Origin: Bacteroidales bacterium MB20-C3-3 | Lineage (GTDB): Bacteria; Bacteroidota; Bacteroidia; Bacteroidales; UBA932 | Assembly (NCBI GenBank): GCA_035609245.1 | Contig: CP141202.1 | Location: forward strand, 2,315,875-2,379,874 | Direction of reading: 5' to 3' | DNA length: 64,000 nt | In this document: one piece after another, positions 28,158 through 37,322 of the stretch | Layout: every line of letters begins with the position of its first letter | How positions within the stretch are numbered: position 1 is the stretch's first letter | Made by a program: the position numbers and the translations under genes | The notes under the pieces: model-generated | Databases searched by the model: none | What the model saw: only the letters and a program-made list of their open reading frames with translations | What the model was told of the DNA's origin: nothing

Positions 28158-28649
28158 ATGAAAAAAATACTTTTATTATTAACCTTGAGTGCATGGATTG
28201 GTGTAACAGGGACTGTTCAGCAAATAAACACTGGTATTACAATTAATGGAATCACATGGTCAATTAAAAATTCCGGAGCCTCTAAACCAGAAGATTATGG
28301 TAGCTATTATACTTGGTCAGAAGCTCTGCGCGCCTGTCCTCAAGGGTGGCGTTTGCCATCAAAATATGAGTTAGAATTGCTTTTAAATGAATGGAATGGT
28401 TATGACCAGATTAATGGCATAAGTGGAGTGTTTTTTGGAGGGGATTCTAATAAAATATTCTTGCCATTTGCCGGATATAAGTATAACAATATGCTTTGCG
28501 ATGATGATGATTCAGGATATTATTGGAGTAGTGATGAGTTTGAAAGATACAATGAGGCAGCATATTGTATTGAGTTTTACGGAGAAGATGGTGGAACAAG
28601 TTATAGGACTAAAGAGAACCGCTTCAGCGTTAGATGTGTAAAAATATAA
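28158..28649 (+). CDS. Secreted Fib_succ_major paralogous-domain protein
   Basis: 163 residues. A signal peptide (about 1-21) is followed by one Fibrobacter-succinogenes-type major paralogous domain: ITWSIKNSG, YGSYYTWSEALRACPQGWRLP, FLPFAGYK, GYYWSSDE and the terminal FSVRCVKI. The domain is found in secreted proteins of Bacteroidota and Fibrobacterota, related to C-type-lectin-like or sulfatase-modifying folds, with unknown ligand. It is the last gene of the accessory block; ftsY follows with its own promoter. Confidence 0.82.
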   Translation: MKKILLLLTLSAWIGVTGTVQQINTGITINGITWSIKNSGASKPEDYGSYYTWSEALRACPQGWRLPSKYELELLLNEWNGYDQINGISGVFFGGDSNKIFLPFAGYKYNNMLCDDDDSGYYWSSDEFERYNEAAYCIEFYGEDGGTSYRTKENRFSVRCVKI

Positions 28650-28741
28650 AAAATCTGACACTCTATATTCCCATTTACGACTATAGTAGTATGCCTTATC
28701 TGAGCTTTAGATGCTTTAAGAGCGTAGGATTAATATTTTTG

Positions 28742-28749
28742 TATCTTTG
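28742..28749 (+). promoter_or_regulatory. -7 box of the ftsY promoter
   Basis: TATCTTTG (TAnnTTTG), 18 bp before ATG 28768, so the leader would be very short. It marks the return to core genes. Confidence 0.5.
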
Positions 28750-28767
28750 TGAGTTAAAAGAACAAAA

Positions 28768-29721
28768 ATGGCACTATTCGGATTATTCGGGTCAAAGAGC
28801 AAAGAGGAGAAGCAGGCGCTGAGTGAGGGGCTTGATAAGACCAAAAAGGGAATTTTTGAAAAGCTGTCAAGGGCAATCGTAGGGAAATCCAGGGTTGATG
28901 ACGATGTGCTTGATGGTATTGAGGAGGCTTTGATTGCCTCTGATATAGGCGTGGAGACAACTCTCCGTATCATTGAGAGGCTTGAGGCAAGAGTTGCCAG
29001 GGATAAATTTATGAATACTGCAGAGCTAAACTCAATCCTCAGAGAGGAGATAGAGTGGTTACTGGATGCAGGTGATGAGATAGAGGGGCTGCCATTCGAC
29101 TTCTCTATCAAGCCATATGTTATTATGGTAGTTGGTGTAAATGGAGTTGGTAAAACTACAACAATAGGCAAACTTGCCGCAAGACTCAAAGGATCAGGGA
29201 AGAGGGTAATTCTGGGGGCTGCTGACACATTCAGGGCTGCAGCGGTTGATCAATTAACCATTTGGAGCGAGAGGGCCGGTGTTGAGATTGTAAAACAGCA
29301 GATGGGATCCGATCCTGCCTCTGTTGCATTTGATACCATTTCCCGGGCAATAGCTGTTGATGCAGATGTTGTTCTTATTGATACAGCAGGAAGGCTTCAC
29401 AACAAGGTGAATCTTATGAATGAGCTTACAAAAATCAGAAATGTGATGAAGAAGCTTATTCCTGATGCACCACACGATGTTCTTCTTGTACTTGACGGAT
29501 CAACAGGGCAGAATGCCTATCAGCAGGCGAAGGAGTTTACAAAGGCTACCGATGTAACATCTCTTGTCGTTACAAAGCTTGACGGAACAGCTAAGGGCGG
29601 TGTTGTAATCGGGATATCCGATCAGTTTAAAATTCCGGTAAAATTTATTGGTGTTGGAGAGAAGATTGAGGATCTTCAGCTCTTCAACAAAAAGGAGTTT
29701 GTAGAATCATTATTCAGGTAA
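28768..29721 (+). CDS. ftsY: Signal recognition particle receptor FtsY
   Basis: SRP receptor GTPase that docks ribosome-SRP complexes at SecYEG. It is 317 residues, so the acidic A domain of E. coli FtsY is missing, as usual in this phylum. The N domain is about 20-105. The G domain has the P-loop GVNGVGKTTTIGKLA (from about 123), the insertion-box region DTFRAAAVDQL, DTAGRLHNKVNLM, TKLDGTAKGG and the final GVGEKIEDLQLF. In Bacteroidota it usually follows the L28-L33-DUF4295 genes; here it is separated from them by the accessory block. pheT follows 16 bp later. Confidence 0.96.
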   Translation: MALFGLFGSKSKEEKQALSEGLDKTKKGIFEKLSRAIVGKSRVDDDVLDGIEEALIASDIGVETTLRIIERLEARVARDKFMNTAELNSILREEIEWLLDAGDEIEGLPFDFSIKPYVIMVVGVNGVGKTTTIGKLAARLKGSGKRVILGAADTFRAAAVDQLTIWSERAGVEIVKQQMGSDPASVAFDTISRAIAVDADVVLIDTAGRLHNKVNLMNELTKIRNVMKKLIPDAPHDVLLVLDGSTGQNAYQQAKEFTKATDVTSLVVTKLDGTAKGGVVIGISDQFKIPVKFIGVGEKIEDLQLFNKKEFVESLFR

Positions 29722-29737
29722 TAATTTCAGTACAGAT

Positions 29738-32215
29738 ATGAAAATTTCGTATAACTGGCTCAGAGAGTATGTCAACTCTTCACTGACCCCCTCTGAAGCA
29801 GAAAAGATACTTAGCTCCATAGGGCTAGAGGTTGAATCGATGGAGAGTGTAGAGGAGATCCCCGGATCTCTTGATGGTGTAGTTGTGGGTGAGGTTGTAG
29901 AGTGCGGAAAGCACCCGGATGCGGACAAACTTAGCCTTACAAAGGTGGATGCAGGTGAGTCGGAACTGTTGCAGATTGTTTGTGGTGCCCCAAATGTTGC
30001 AAAGGGACAGAAGGTTCTTGTTGCAAAGGTTGGGACAACCCTTACCTTCACCTCGGGTGAGCAGGTAAAGCTAAAAAGAGCAAAGATAAGAGGTGTGGAG
30101 AGTGCGGGAATGATTTGTGCCGAGGATGAGCTGGGTATAGGGACATCTCACGATGGAATTATGGTTCTGCCTGCAGATGCTGTTGTCGGCACCCCTGCAA
30201 AAGAGTATCTCGGCCTTGAGACCGATACTCTTCTGGAGATTGGACTTACTCCAAACAGGGTTGATGCGGCCTCCCATATTGGTGTCGCCAGAGATTTTTC
30301 GGCCTGGCTGAGGTTTAACGGAACTGACTCCAGACTTGTGAAACCATCAGTTGAAAATTTTGAAACACTTGTAAAAAGTTCGGATATTACACCGGTAAAA
30401 GTAACGGTAGTTGCTGCTGATGGGGCTCCAAGATATGCCGGACTGACATTTGACAATGTAACACTGGCTCCGTCACCAGACTGGCTAAAAAAGAGGATCT
30501 CCGCTATAGGGCTCAGACCTATCAATAATATCGTGGATATTACAAATTTTATACTCCATGAGACCGGTCATCCGCTCCACGCCTTTGACTATGACAAGAT
30601 TGCCGGACATGAGGTAATTGTAAGAAGAGCTAAAGATGGTGAGCGTTTTACAACACTTGATGGTGTTGAGAGAGAGCTGACAGCAGATGATTTGATGATT
30701 TGTGATGCTGAGAAGCCGATGACCCTTGCCGGGATATTTGGCGGAGCCGAGTCCGGGATAACCTCCTCCACAAAGAGGGTATTTCTGGAGAGTGCTTACT
30801 TCAATCCTGTATCAATCAGAAAGAGTTCAAAGAGACATCAGATTAAAACAGATGCATCATTCAGATATGAGAGAGGGGCAGACCCTGAAATGGTGCCATA
30901 TGCAATAAAAAGAGCAGCAATTCTTTTTCAGGAGCTTGCCGGTGCTAAAGTTGCAGGAGATATTATCGACATCTACCCTGAGAAAATTGACAGAGCTGTA
31001 GTGGAGATAGATTTTGAAAGGGTTGAGAGACTAATAGGAAAGAGAATAGGCAGAGAGAGTATACTTAATATTCTTGAGTACCTTGAATATGATATTCTTA
31101 AATCAGATAACACCGGAGCCTCTCTCTCTGTACCTTGTTACAGGGTGGATGTAACCAGAGAGTGTGATATAGTGGAGGATGTTCTCAGAATATATGGATA
31201 TAACAATGTTGAGATTCCTGAGAGGATGGTTGCATCCATTACTCCCGGCCATAAACCTGATCCGGAGAGTGTTAAGGAGGGGTTATCGGCATTTCTGGCG
31301 GCAAACGGATTCCATGAGATAGTGAACAACTCACTTACAAAAGGAGAGTACTACTCAAAACTTAAAAGTTTTCCGGAGGAGAATCTGGTTAAGATTCTGA
31401 ATCCTCTGAGTTCAGACCTTAATGCAATGAGACAAACTCTGCTCCTTAGCGGGCTGGAGGTAGTATCATACAATATCAACAGACAGTCATCAGATCTCAA
31501 GCTTTTTGAGATAGGGAATGTATACTCCTATTCACCTGCAGATGATGGTGATTTATCTCCTGCTCTGAATCTTAAGTCATACAAAGAGGGGACAAAAATC
31601 TCCCTTATTGTGACCGGACCAGGTGTTCAATCATGGAGAACATCGGCAATTCCTGCAAGTTATTTCACTCTTAAGGGGCAGCTTGAACTGCTTCTTAGAA
31701 GATATGGGATTGAGCCTGCAGACCTTGAGTACTCAAGTGCTCCGTCAGATATTTTCTCTGAGGGTCTCGTTTATAAAACTCAATCCGGAAAGGAGATAGG
31801 GGTGATGGGGACTATATCTCAAACTCTTTTAAAGAGATTTGGTATAAAACAACAGGTCTTTGCAGCTGAAATTTCCTGGGATATCTTGTTCCAGCTTATA
31901 AAAAAACAGAAGGTGCTCTTTAAGGAGATGCCTAAATTCCCTGAGGTTAAGAGAGATCTTGCGCTCCTCCTTGATGAGGGAGTTAACTTTACAGAAATTC
32001 GCAAAAGTGCATTTAAAGCTGAGCGGAAGATTCTTAAAAGTGTAACTCTATTTGATGTTTACAGAGGTGATAAGATTCCTGAAGGGAAAAAACAGTATGC
32101 CATAAGTTTTGTTTTGCAGGATTCTGAAAAGACCTTGACAGACAAATATGTAGAGGAGACTATGTCTAAACTGCTCAAAAATTTTGAGACAAATTTTGGA
32201 GCACAGCTCAGATAG
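29738..32215 (+). CDS. pheT: Phenylalanyl-tRNA synthetase beta subunit
   Basis: The 825-residue large subunit of the heterotetrameric PheRS. It has the N-terminal helix and EMAP-like tRNA-binding domain (about 40-150, GEVVECGKHPDADKLSLTKV), the B3/B4 editing domain (about 215-390, with NNIVDITNFILHETGHPLHA), B5 (about 405-475), the catalytic-like core and the C-terminal anticodon-binding FDX-ACB domain (about 730-825, FPEVKRDLALLLD). The alpha subunit gene pheS is not in the window. Confidence 0.97.
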   Translation: MKISYNWLREYVNSSLTPSEAEKILSSIGLEVESMESVEEIPGSLDGVVVGEVVECGKHPDADKLSLTKVDAGESELLQIVCGAPNVAKGQKVLVAKVGTTLTFTSGEQVKLKRAKIRGVESAGMICAEDELGIGTSHDGIMVLPADAVVGTPAKEYLGLETDTLLEIGLTPNRVDAASHIGVARDFSAWLRFNGTDSRLVKPSVENFETLVKSSDITPVKVTVVAADGAPRYAGLTFDNVTLAPSPDWLKKRISAIGLRPINNIVDITNFILHETGHPLHAFDYDKIAGHEVIVRRAKDGERFTTLDGVERELTADDLMICDAEKPMTLAGIFGGAESGITSSTKRVFLESAYFNPVSIRKSSKRHQIKTDASFRYERGADPEMVPYAIKRAAILFQELAGAKVAGDIIDIYPEKIDRAVVEIDFERVERLIGKRIGRESILNILEYLEYDILKSDNTGASLSVPCYRVDVTRECDIVEDVLRIYGYNNVEIPERMVASITPGHKPDPESVKEGLSAFLAANGFHEIVNNSLTKGEYYSKLKSFPEENLVKILNPLSSDLNAMRQTLLLSGLEVVSYNINRQSSDLKLFEIGNVYSYSPADDGDLSPALNLKSYKEGTKISLIVTGPGVQSWRTSAIPASYFTLKGQLELLLRRYGIEPADLEYSSAPSDIFSEGLVYKTQSGKEIGVMGTISQTLLKRFGIKQQVFAAEISWDILFQLIKKQKVLFKEMPKFPEVKRDLALLLDEGVNFTEIRKSAFKAERKILKSVTLFDVYRGDKIPEGKKQYAISFVLQDSEKTLTDKYVEETMSKLLKNFETNFGAQLR

Positions 32216-32239
32216 GTTATCACCGGCAGAATATCGATA

Positions 32240-33100
32240 ATGGAGAAAATCCGGAAATATCTTAATCTTGTAAAGTTCTCTCATACAATCTTTGCAATGC
32301 CCTTTGCCCTTACAGGTCTCTTTCTGGGAACTGAGAGGGGAGGGGGCCATTTTTCGTGGAGCCTCCTGGGACTTGTAATATTGGCAATGGTCTTTGCAAG
32401 GAATGCTGCAATGGGATTTAACAGATGGGCAGACAGAGAGATTGATGCCCGCAATCCCAGAACTGCTTCAAGAGAGATTCCCGCCTCAGAGATATCACCA
32501 TCATCTGCTCTGCTTTTTGTTTTGATTAATGCTGCACTTTTTGTTGCTGTAGCAGGTTTTATCAACAAACTAGCCCTACTTCTTTCACTCCCGGCTCTTA
32601 TAGTACTGCTTGGTTACAGTTACCTTAAGAGATTTACACCGCTTTGTCACTATGGAGTGGGCCTTGCCCTGGGAATTGCACCATCAGCTGCCTATATTGC
32701 AGTTACAGGGACTCTCTCTCTTGCAGCAGGGCTGATTTCGCTTATAGTGTTTTTCTGGTCAGGAAGTTTTGATATTCTCTATGCAATTGCAGATGAGGAG
32801 TTTGATAAAGAGCAGGGACTGCGTTCAATTCCGCAAAGCGTTGGAAGATGGTGGTCACTATTTATCTCTGCAGCAGGTCATACAATTGTACTTCCGCTGC
32901 TTGTTATACTCTACTATACAGGAGATTTTGGTTACCTCTATATAACCGGAGCCTCAATATTTTCGCTTCTGCTTATATACCAGCATATAATCGTAAAGCC
33001 GTCCGATATATCAAGGCTTAATGCCGCCTTTTTTACATCAAACGGCTTTGCTTCAGCAATTTTTGCAATTTTTGCGATAGCAGATCTGCTGATTAATTAG
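32240..33100 (+). CDS. UbiA-family prenyltransferase (MqnP-like 4-hydroxybenzoate/menaquinone-precursor polyprenyltransferase)
   Basis: 286 residues, eight to nine membrane helices. It has the two Asp-rich motifs of UbiA enzymes that bind prenyl diphosphate through magnesium: NRWADREID (61-69) and DEEFD (about 189-193). It attaches a polyprenyl tail to an aromatic acid in the membrane. In Bacteroidota this type is usually the MqnP enzyme of the futalosine pathway of menaquinone synthesis. The other genes of that pathway are not here, so the assignment is by family only. It lies 24 bp after pheT. Confidence 0.88.
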   Translation: MEKIRKYLNLVKFSHTIFAMPFALTGLFLGTERGGGHFSWSLLGLVILAMVFARNAAMGFNRWADREIDARNPRTASREIPASEISPSSALLFVLINAALFVAVAGFINKLALLLSLPALIVLLGYSYLKRFTPLCHYGVGLALGIAPSAAYIAVTGTLSLAAGLISLIVFFWSGSFDILYAIADEEFDKEQGLRSIPQSVGRWWSLFISAAGHTIVLPLLVILYYTGDFGYLYITGASIFSLLLIYQHIIVKPSDISRLNAAFFTSNGFASAIFAIFAIADLLIN

Positions 33101-34924
33101 TTATTTTAATTCACCCATTAATCTCGCAACCGGGTATCTGTTGACATTTAATTCAACTGTTTTACGAACTTTGGACATAAAGAACTGCAGGATTGCATTT
33201 GGATCTTTTGCAAAGGCCGGGTCACTTCTCTTTTTCTCTTCAAACTCTGCCTTAAGCTTTGGATCTGCAGCCAGCATTTCACGACCTTTTACCTCCATGT
33301 AGTTTAGTCTTATCCAGAACTCGGTTGATGGTCTTGCCCAGTTGTTGTAAAAGCCCCAGCTTACAAGAGATGTTGGAGATTTTGGCTCAAGAAGATGTGC
33401 TATGATTTTTACTTTTGGTTGTGATGTTTTTACTATAATATCTCCCTTTCTGAATGGTACCTTTTCAGTTTGCACACTATAGTCAACATTTAGCTGGAAT
33501 CTGCCCTCATATGGGAACTGAGACCATTTTGGATTGCGGAATCTGTAGGTCTCCACCTCCAGGACCTTATCCTCTGTTAGTCTTTCGTACACTATTCCGT
33601 GAACATCCAGAAGCTCTGCAGTCTCTGATTGCTCCTGAGGTATAATATAGGCATTGGGCAGTTTGACTAGCAGTTCAGGTTTGTATGATGTGAACAGCGG
33701 CATCTTAACGGTAACAGGGGCTGAACGGTCTGAAAACCTCCACTCGGCACCGGAGAGTTCACTAATAACTGTTTTTTCTTCCCATGCCAGAAAATCAACC
33801 ATCTCGCTCTCCCTCTTGTCGTGGGCAAACATAAGCGGAAGGGAGTCTCTTCTGAAGGCCTCGGAGGCGACAAGTACATCGGCCTCAATCAGGGCCTTTT
33901 TTAAAGTAGATGAGTTTTTCCCGGCAATATCCAGAGAGGATAGGATTATGTTGTAAGCGGCAGTGACTCTCTCTTTATAAGGTTTGTATATGTGGTTCTC
34001 AAGGAGAAGGCCTATTCTGTTATTCGCCGATGCATAGCCGTTTGAGTATTGCGGAGGGAAGTTATCAGGAAGAACACCTGCGCCTGGATTTGTGTAGCTG
34101 TTGAATTCAAAGTATGGGAAGATGGGATAACCGGCCTTTTCCATAGAGTTTTTCAGCTCTTTTTCAAATATATTTTTACTCCAATCCAGCATTGGTTCTG
34201 CAAGAAATCCGCAGTGGTCAAGGCCGTAGGTTGAAACATACTGGAAATCTGCTCCGTTTGTTACATGAATATCAATAAATATCTCCGGCATCCATTTGCC
34301 GTAAAGTTTTAGCAGAGCTCTTGTCTCTGGCGCATCTGCCTTAATAAAATCTCTGTTCATATTGAGACGGTGAGCTGTAAACCTTGCTCCCACCTCTTCC
34401 GGACCATTCTGGTTAATTCGGTAGTGGCTTCCAAAATCCTCATGGCCATCTACATTAATAATAGGAATAAAGAGAAGTGATGCATTTTCAAGAATCTCCA
34501 TGTGTTTTCCATTGATTGCAATATCTCTTATCAGCATAAGACCGGCATCCTTTCCGTCTGGCTCACCTGCGTGGATTGAGGCCTCGGCCAGTACCACAAC
34601 TCTACCCTTTGCCCTTATCTGCTCCGGGGATGTAAGTCCATCCTTATCCAGAATCAGAAGCGGAATCTCTCTTCCCTGTGGAGAAACACCAATTGATATA
34701 TAGTTTACCATTGAAGAGCTTGATGCAAGCATTTTTGAATAGGCTGCAGTCTCATCGTACCTTGGGGTTCTGTTAAAGCCGCTCTTTTCATAATGTGTCA
34801 GAAATTTATCTTTAAACTGTCCTGCTGCCTTGGATGGAGCTGTTAATGAAAAGAGGAGTGCAATAGTAAAAACAAAAACTCCTCCTCTGGGGAAAAGTGA
34901 TAAACGGAAGAAATTTAAGCGCAT
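33101..34924 (-). CDS. M14-family zinc metallocarboxypeptidase, secreted
   Basis: 607 residues with a signal peptide (about 1-34, cleaved near SKAAGQ). The zinc-binding HxxE is in ASIHAGEPDGKDA (about 114-126). The third ligand His is in EIFIDIHVTNGAD (about 214-226), the substrate-binding region is HRLNMNRDFIKADAPETRALL, and the probable catalytic Glu is in LLENHIYKPYKERV. The C-terminal about 250 residues extend past the peptidase domain. It is likely periplasmic and cleaves peptides, possibly peptidoglycan-derived. Its 3' end abuts ubiA (convergent, stop to stop without a spacer). Confidence 0.9.
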   Translation of the reverse strand: MRLNFFRLSLFPRGGVFVFTIALLFSLTAPSKAAGQFKDKFLTHYEKSGFNRTPRYDETAAYSKMLASSSSMVNYISIGVSPQGREIPLLILDKDGLTSPEQIRAKGRVVVLAEASIHAGEPDGKDAGLMLIRDIAINGKHMEILENASLLFIPIINVDGHEDFGSHYRINQNGPEEVGARFTAHRLNMNRDFIKADAPETRALLKLYGKWMPEIFIDIHVTNGADFQYVSTYGLDHCGFLAEPMLDWSKNIFEKELKNSMEKAGYPIFPYFEFNSYTNPGAGVLPDNFPPQYSNGYASANNRIGLLLENHIYKPYKERVTAAYNIILSSLDIAGKNSSTLKKALIEADVLVASEAFRRDSLPLMFAHDKRESEMVDFLAWEEKTVISELSGAEWRFSDRSAPVTVKMPLFTSYKPELLVKLPNAYIIPQEQSETAELLDVHGIVYERLTEDKVLEVETYRFRNPKWSQFPYEGRFQLNVDYSVQTEKVPFRKGDIIVKTSQPKVKIIAHLLEPKSPTSLVSWGFYNNWARPSTEFWIRLNYMEVKGREMLAADPKLKAEFEEKKRSDPAFAKDPNAILQFFMSKVRKTVELNVNRYPVARLMGELK

Positions 34925-34969
34925 GTGAATAAGTCCAATTTGTTAATATTGATTAGAGGTGTCATTTAT

Positions 34970-34977
34970 CAAATTTA
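34970..34977 (-). promoter_or_regulatory. -7 box of the M14 peptidase gene
   Basis: TAAATTTG on the minus strand, 45 bp before the ATG. No clear -33 element. Confidence 0.45.
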
Positions 34978-35055
34978 GACAATAAATTCAGCTTTTAGTT
35001 TAATTATCATGTTTGCAACTTATATACTGACCATAAAGTTGTTTTTTCTAGTAAT

Positions 35056-35157
35056 TATCAGTTATCTGTATCAGCTAAGGAAAACATTGGCTCCCGAAGA
35101 GGGAGGGGACCCATCGAAGATGGGGAGGATTTTCCTGGCTGATACAGATAACTGATA
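35056..35157. ncRNA. Strongly structured intergenic element with a 20-bp outer stem and two inner hairpins
   Basis: TATCAGTTATCTGTATCAGC (35056-35075) is the exact complement of 35138-35157. Inside it AGGAAAA (35078-35084) can pair with TTTTCCT (35130-35136), CTCCC (35091-35095) with GGGAG (35101-35105), and CCCATC (35110-35115) with GATGGG (35119-35124) around a GAA loop. The result is a long stalk with two apical hairpins. It may be an RNA or an inverted-repeat mobile element (MITE). No family is recognised and there is no reading frame. Confidence 0.5.
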
Positions 35158-35160
35158 TAA

Positions 35161-35198
35161 TAAAAAAAGGCTAACCAATTACTTTTTGGTCAGCCTCT
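35161..35198 (-). terminator. Terminator of the enolase gene
   Basis: Imperfect stem AGGCTAACCA (35168-35177) with TGGTCAGCCT (35187-35196), with one mispaired or wobble position. On the minus strand it is followed by the complement of an A-run at 35162-35168, giving a U-tract. It lies just after the enolase stop. Confidence 0.75.
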
Positions 35199-35223
35199 CT
35201 TTTGTGTAATTCAAACACTTAGC

Positions 35224-36504
<1,281 letters not shown>

Positions 36505-36537
36505 TTATATTTAAAAGTGTATTACAAAAAATCGTTG

Positions 36538-36545
36538 CAAAAATA
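36538..36545 (-). promoter_or_regulatory. -7 box of the enolase promoter
   Basis: TATTTTTG on the minus strand (TAnnTTTG), 42 bp upstream of ATG 36495. Confidence 0.5.
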
Positions 36546-36563
36546 ATCAATATCGCTGAATTT

Positions 36564-37280
36564 TCAGTCTCTCAGAAGATATTCCACTGTAGAGACAACC
36601 CTTACAACTTTGATATGCGGAGAGTTTGCATCTCTGTCGCTTATTGAAAACTGGCCCTGGCTTGCGCTCTTGATTTTGCCGAGTCTGCTTTGAGAGTCTT
36701 TCGCAAATTTCTCGGCAGCCTCTCTGGCATTTTTGGTGGCCTCTTCAATCATGGCCGGTTTAATCTCGTTTAACTTGGTGTAGACAAACTGGGTAACAAA
36801 TTGGTAATCCCCTGTACTTAGTGCAACACCCTTCTGAAGCAGATCAGATTGTGAAGATATCAGTCCTCTTACCAGCTCAACCTTTTCTGATGTTACAGTA
36901 AGTACGCTTGTAATATTGTAACGGTATGCAGCAGGCTGGCTCTGATATCTCTCAGCACTCATATCGATTATCTGAGGGGCCGATACAGATATCTCTGTCT
37001 CATCCAGTCCGCTTGCTATGAGGTAATCTTTGATTATTTTGTTCTTTGAATTAATTGAGCTGTAAAGAGAGGCTAGATCGTTGCCTATCTCCTTGAATGC
37101 GATAGGCCAAATTACTCTGTTAGCCGGGACATCCCTCTCTGCAAGTCCTTTGACAGATACAACCCTGTCATAGGATTTAAAGTACTTTACTGAACTGAAA
37201 ATTGAAAATGACAAAATAGCAGCCCCAATAACGACTGCAGCCAAAGTTAAGATATGGCCGTTTTTACCTAAGCTCTCCAT
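36564..37280 (-). CDS. SIMPL (DUF541) domain protein
   Basis: 238 residues. One N-terminal membrane helix (about 9-30) is followed by a SIMPL/DUF541 domain, with SVKGLAERDVPANRVIWPIAF and a long central helical part. The protein is anchored in the membrane facing the periplasm. SIMPL proteins form oligomeric periplasmic assemblies of uncertain role. It is divergent from the amidase operon, with only 42 bp between the starts. Confidence 0.85.
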   Translation of the reverse strand: MESLGKNGHILTLAAVVIGAAILSFSIFSSVKYFKSYDRVVSVKGLAERDVPANRVIWPIAFKEIGNDLASLYSSINSKNKIIKDYLIASGLDETEISVSAPQIIDMSAERYQSQPAAYRYNITSVLTVTSEKVELVRGLISSQSDLLQKGVALSTGDYQFVTQFVYTKLNEIKPAMIEEATKNAREAAEKFAKDSQSRLGKIKSASQGQFSISDRDANSPHIKVVRVVSTVEYLLRD

Positions 37281-37289
37281 AATTTTCTA

Positions 37290-37297
37290 TACATTTG
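37290..37297 (+). promoter_or_regulatory. -7 box of the amidase-uvrB-relA-uvrA operon
   Basis: TACATTTG (TAnnTTTG), 25 bp before ATG 37323. No TTTG at -33; the region overlaps the start of the divergent SIMPL gene. Confidence 0.55.
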
Positions 37298-37322
37298 CAA
37301 TATCTATAACAAATTTCAAGCC

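Noticed and set aside
17368..28649. Defence island
   Set aside because: No nuclease, helicase, TIR, reverse transcriptase or toxin domain is present. The genes are mostly exported repeat proteins, so surface or signalling functions fit better.
28634..28822. 62-residue frame before and into ftsY
   Set aside because: It covers the ftsY promoter and start in another frame and shows no conserved features.
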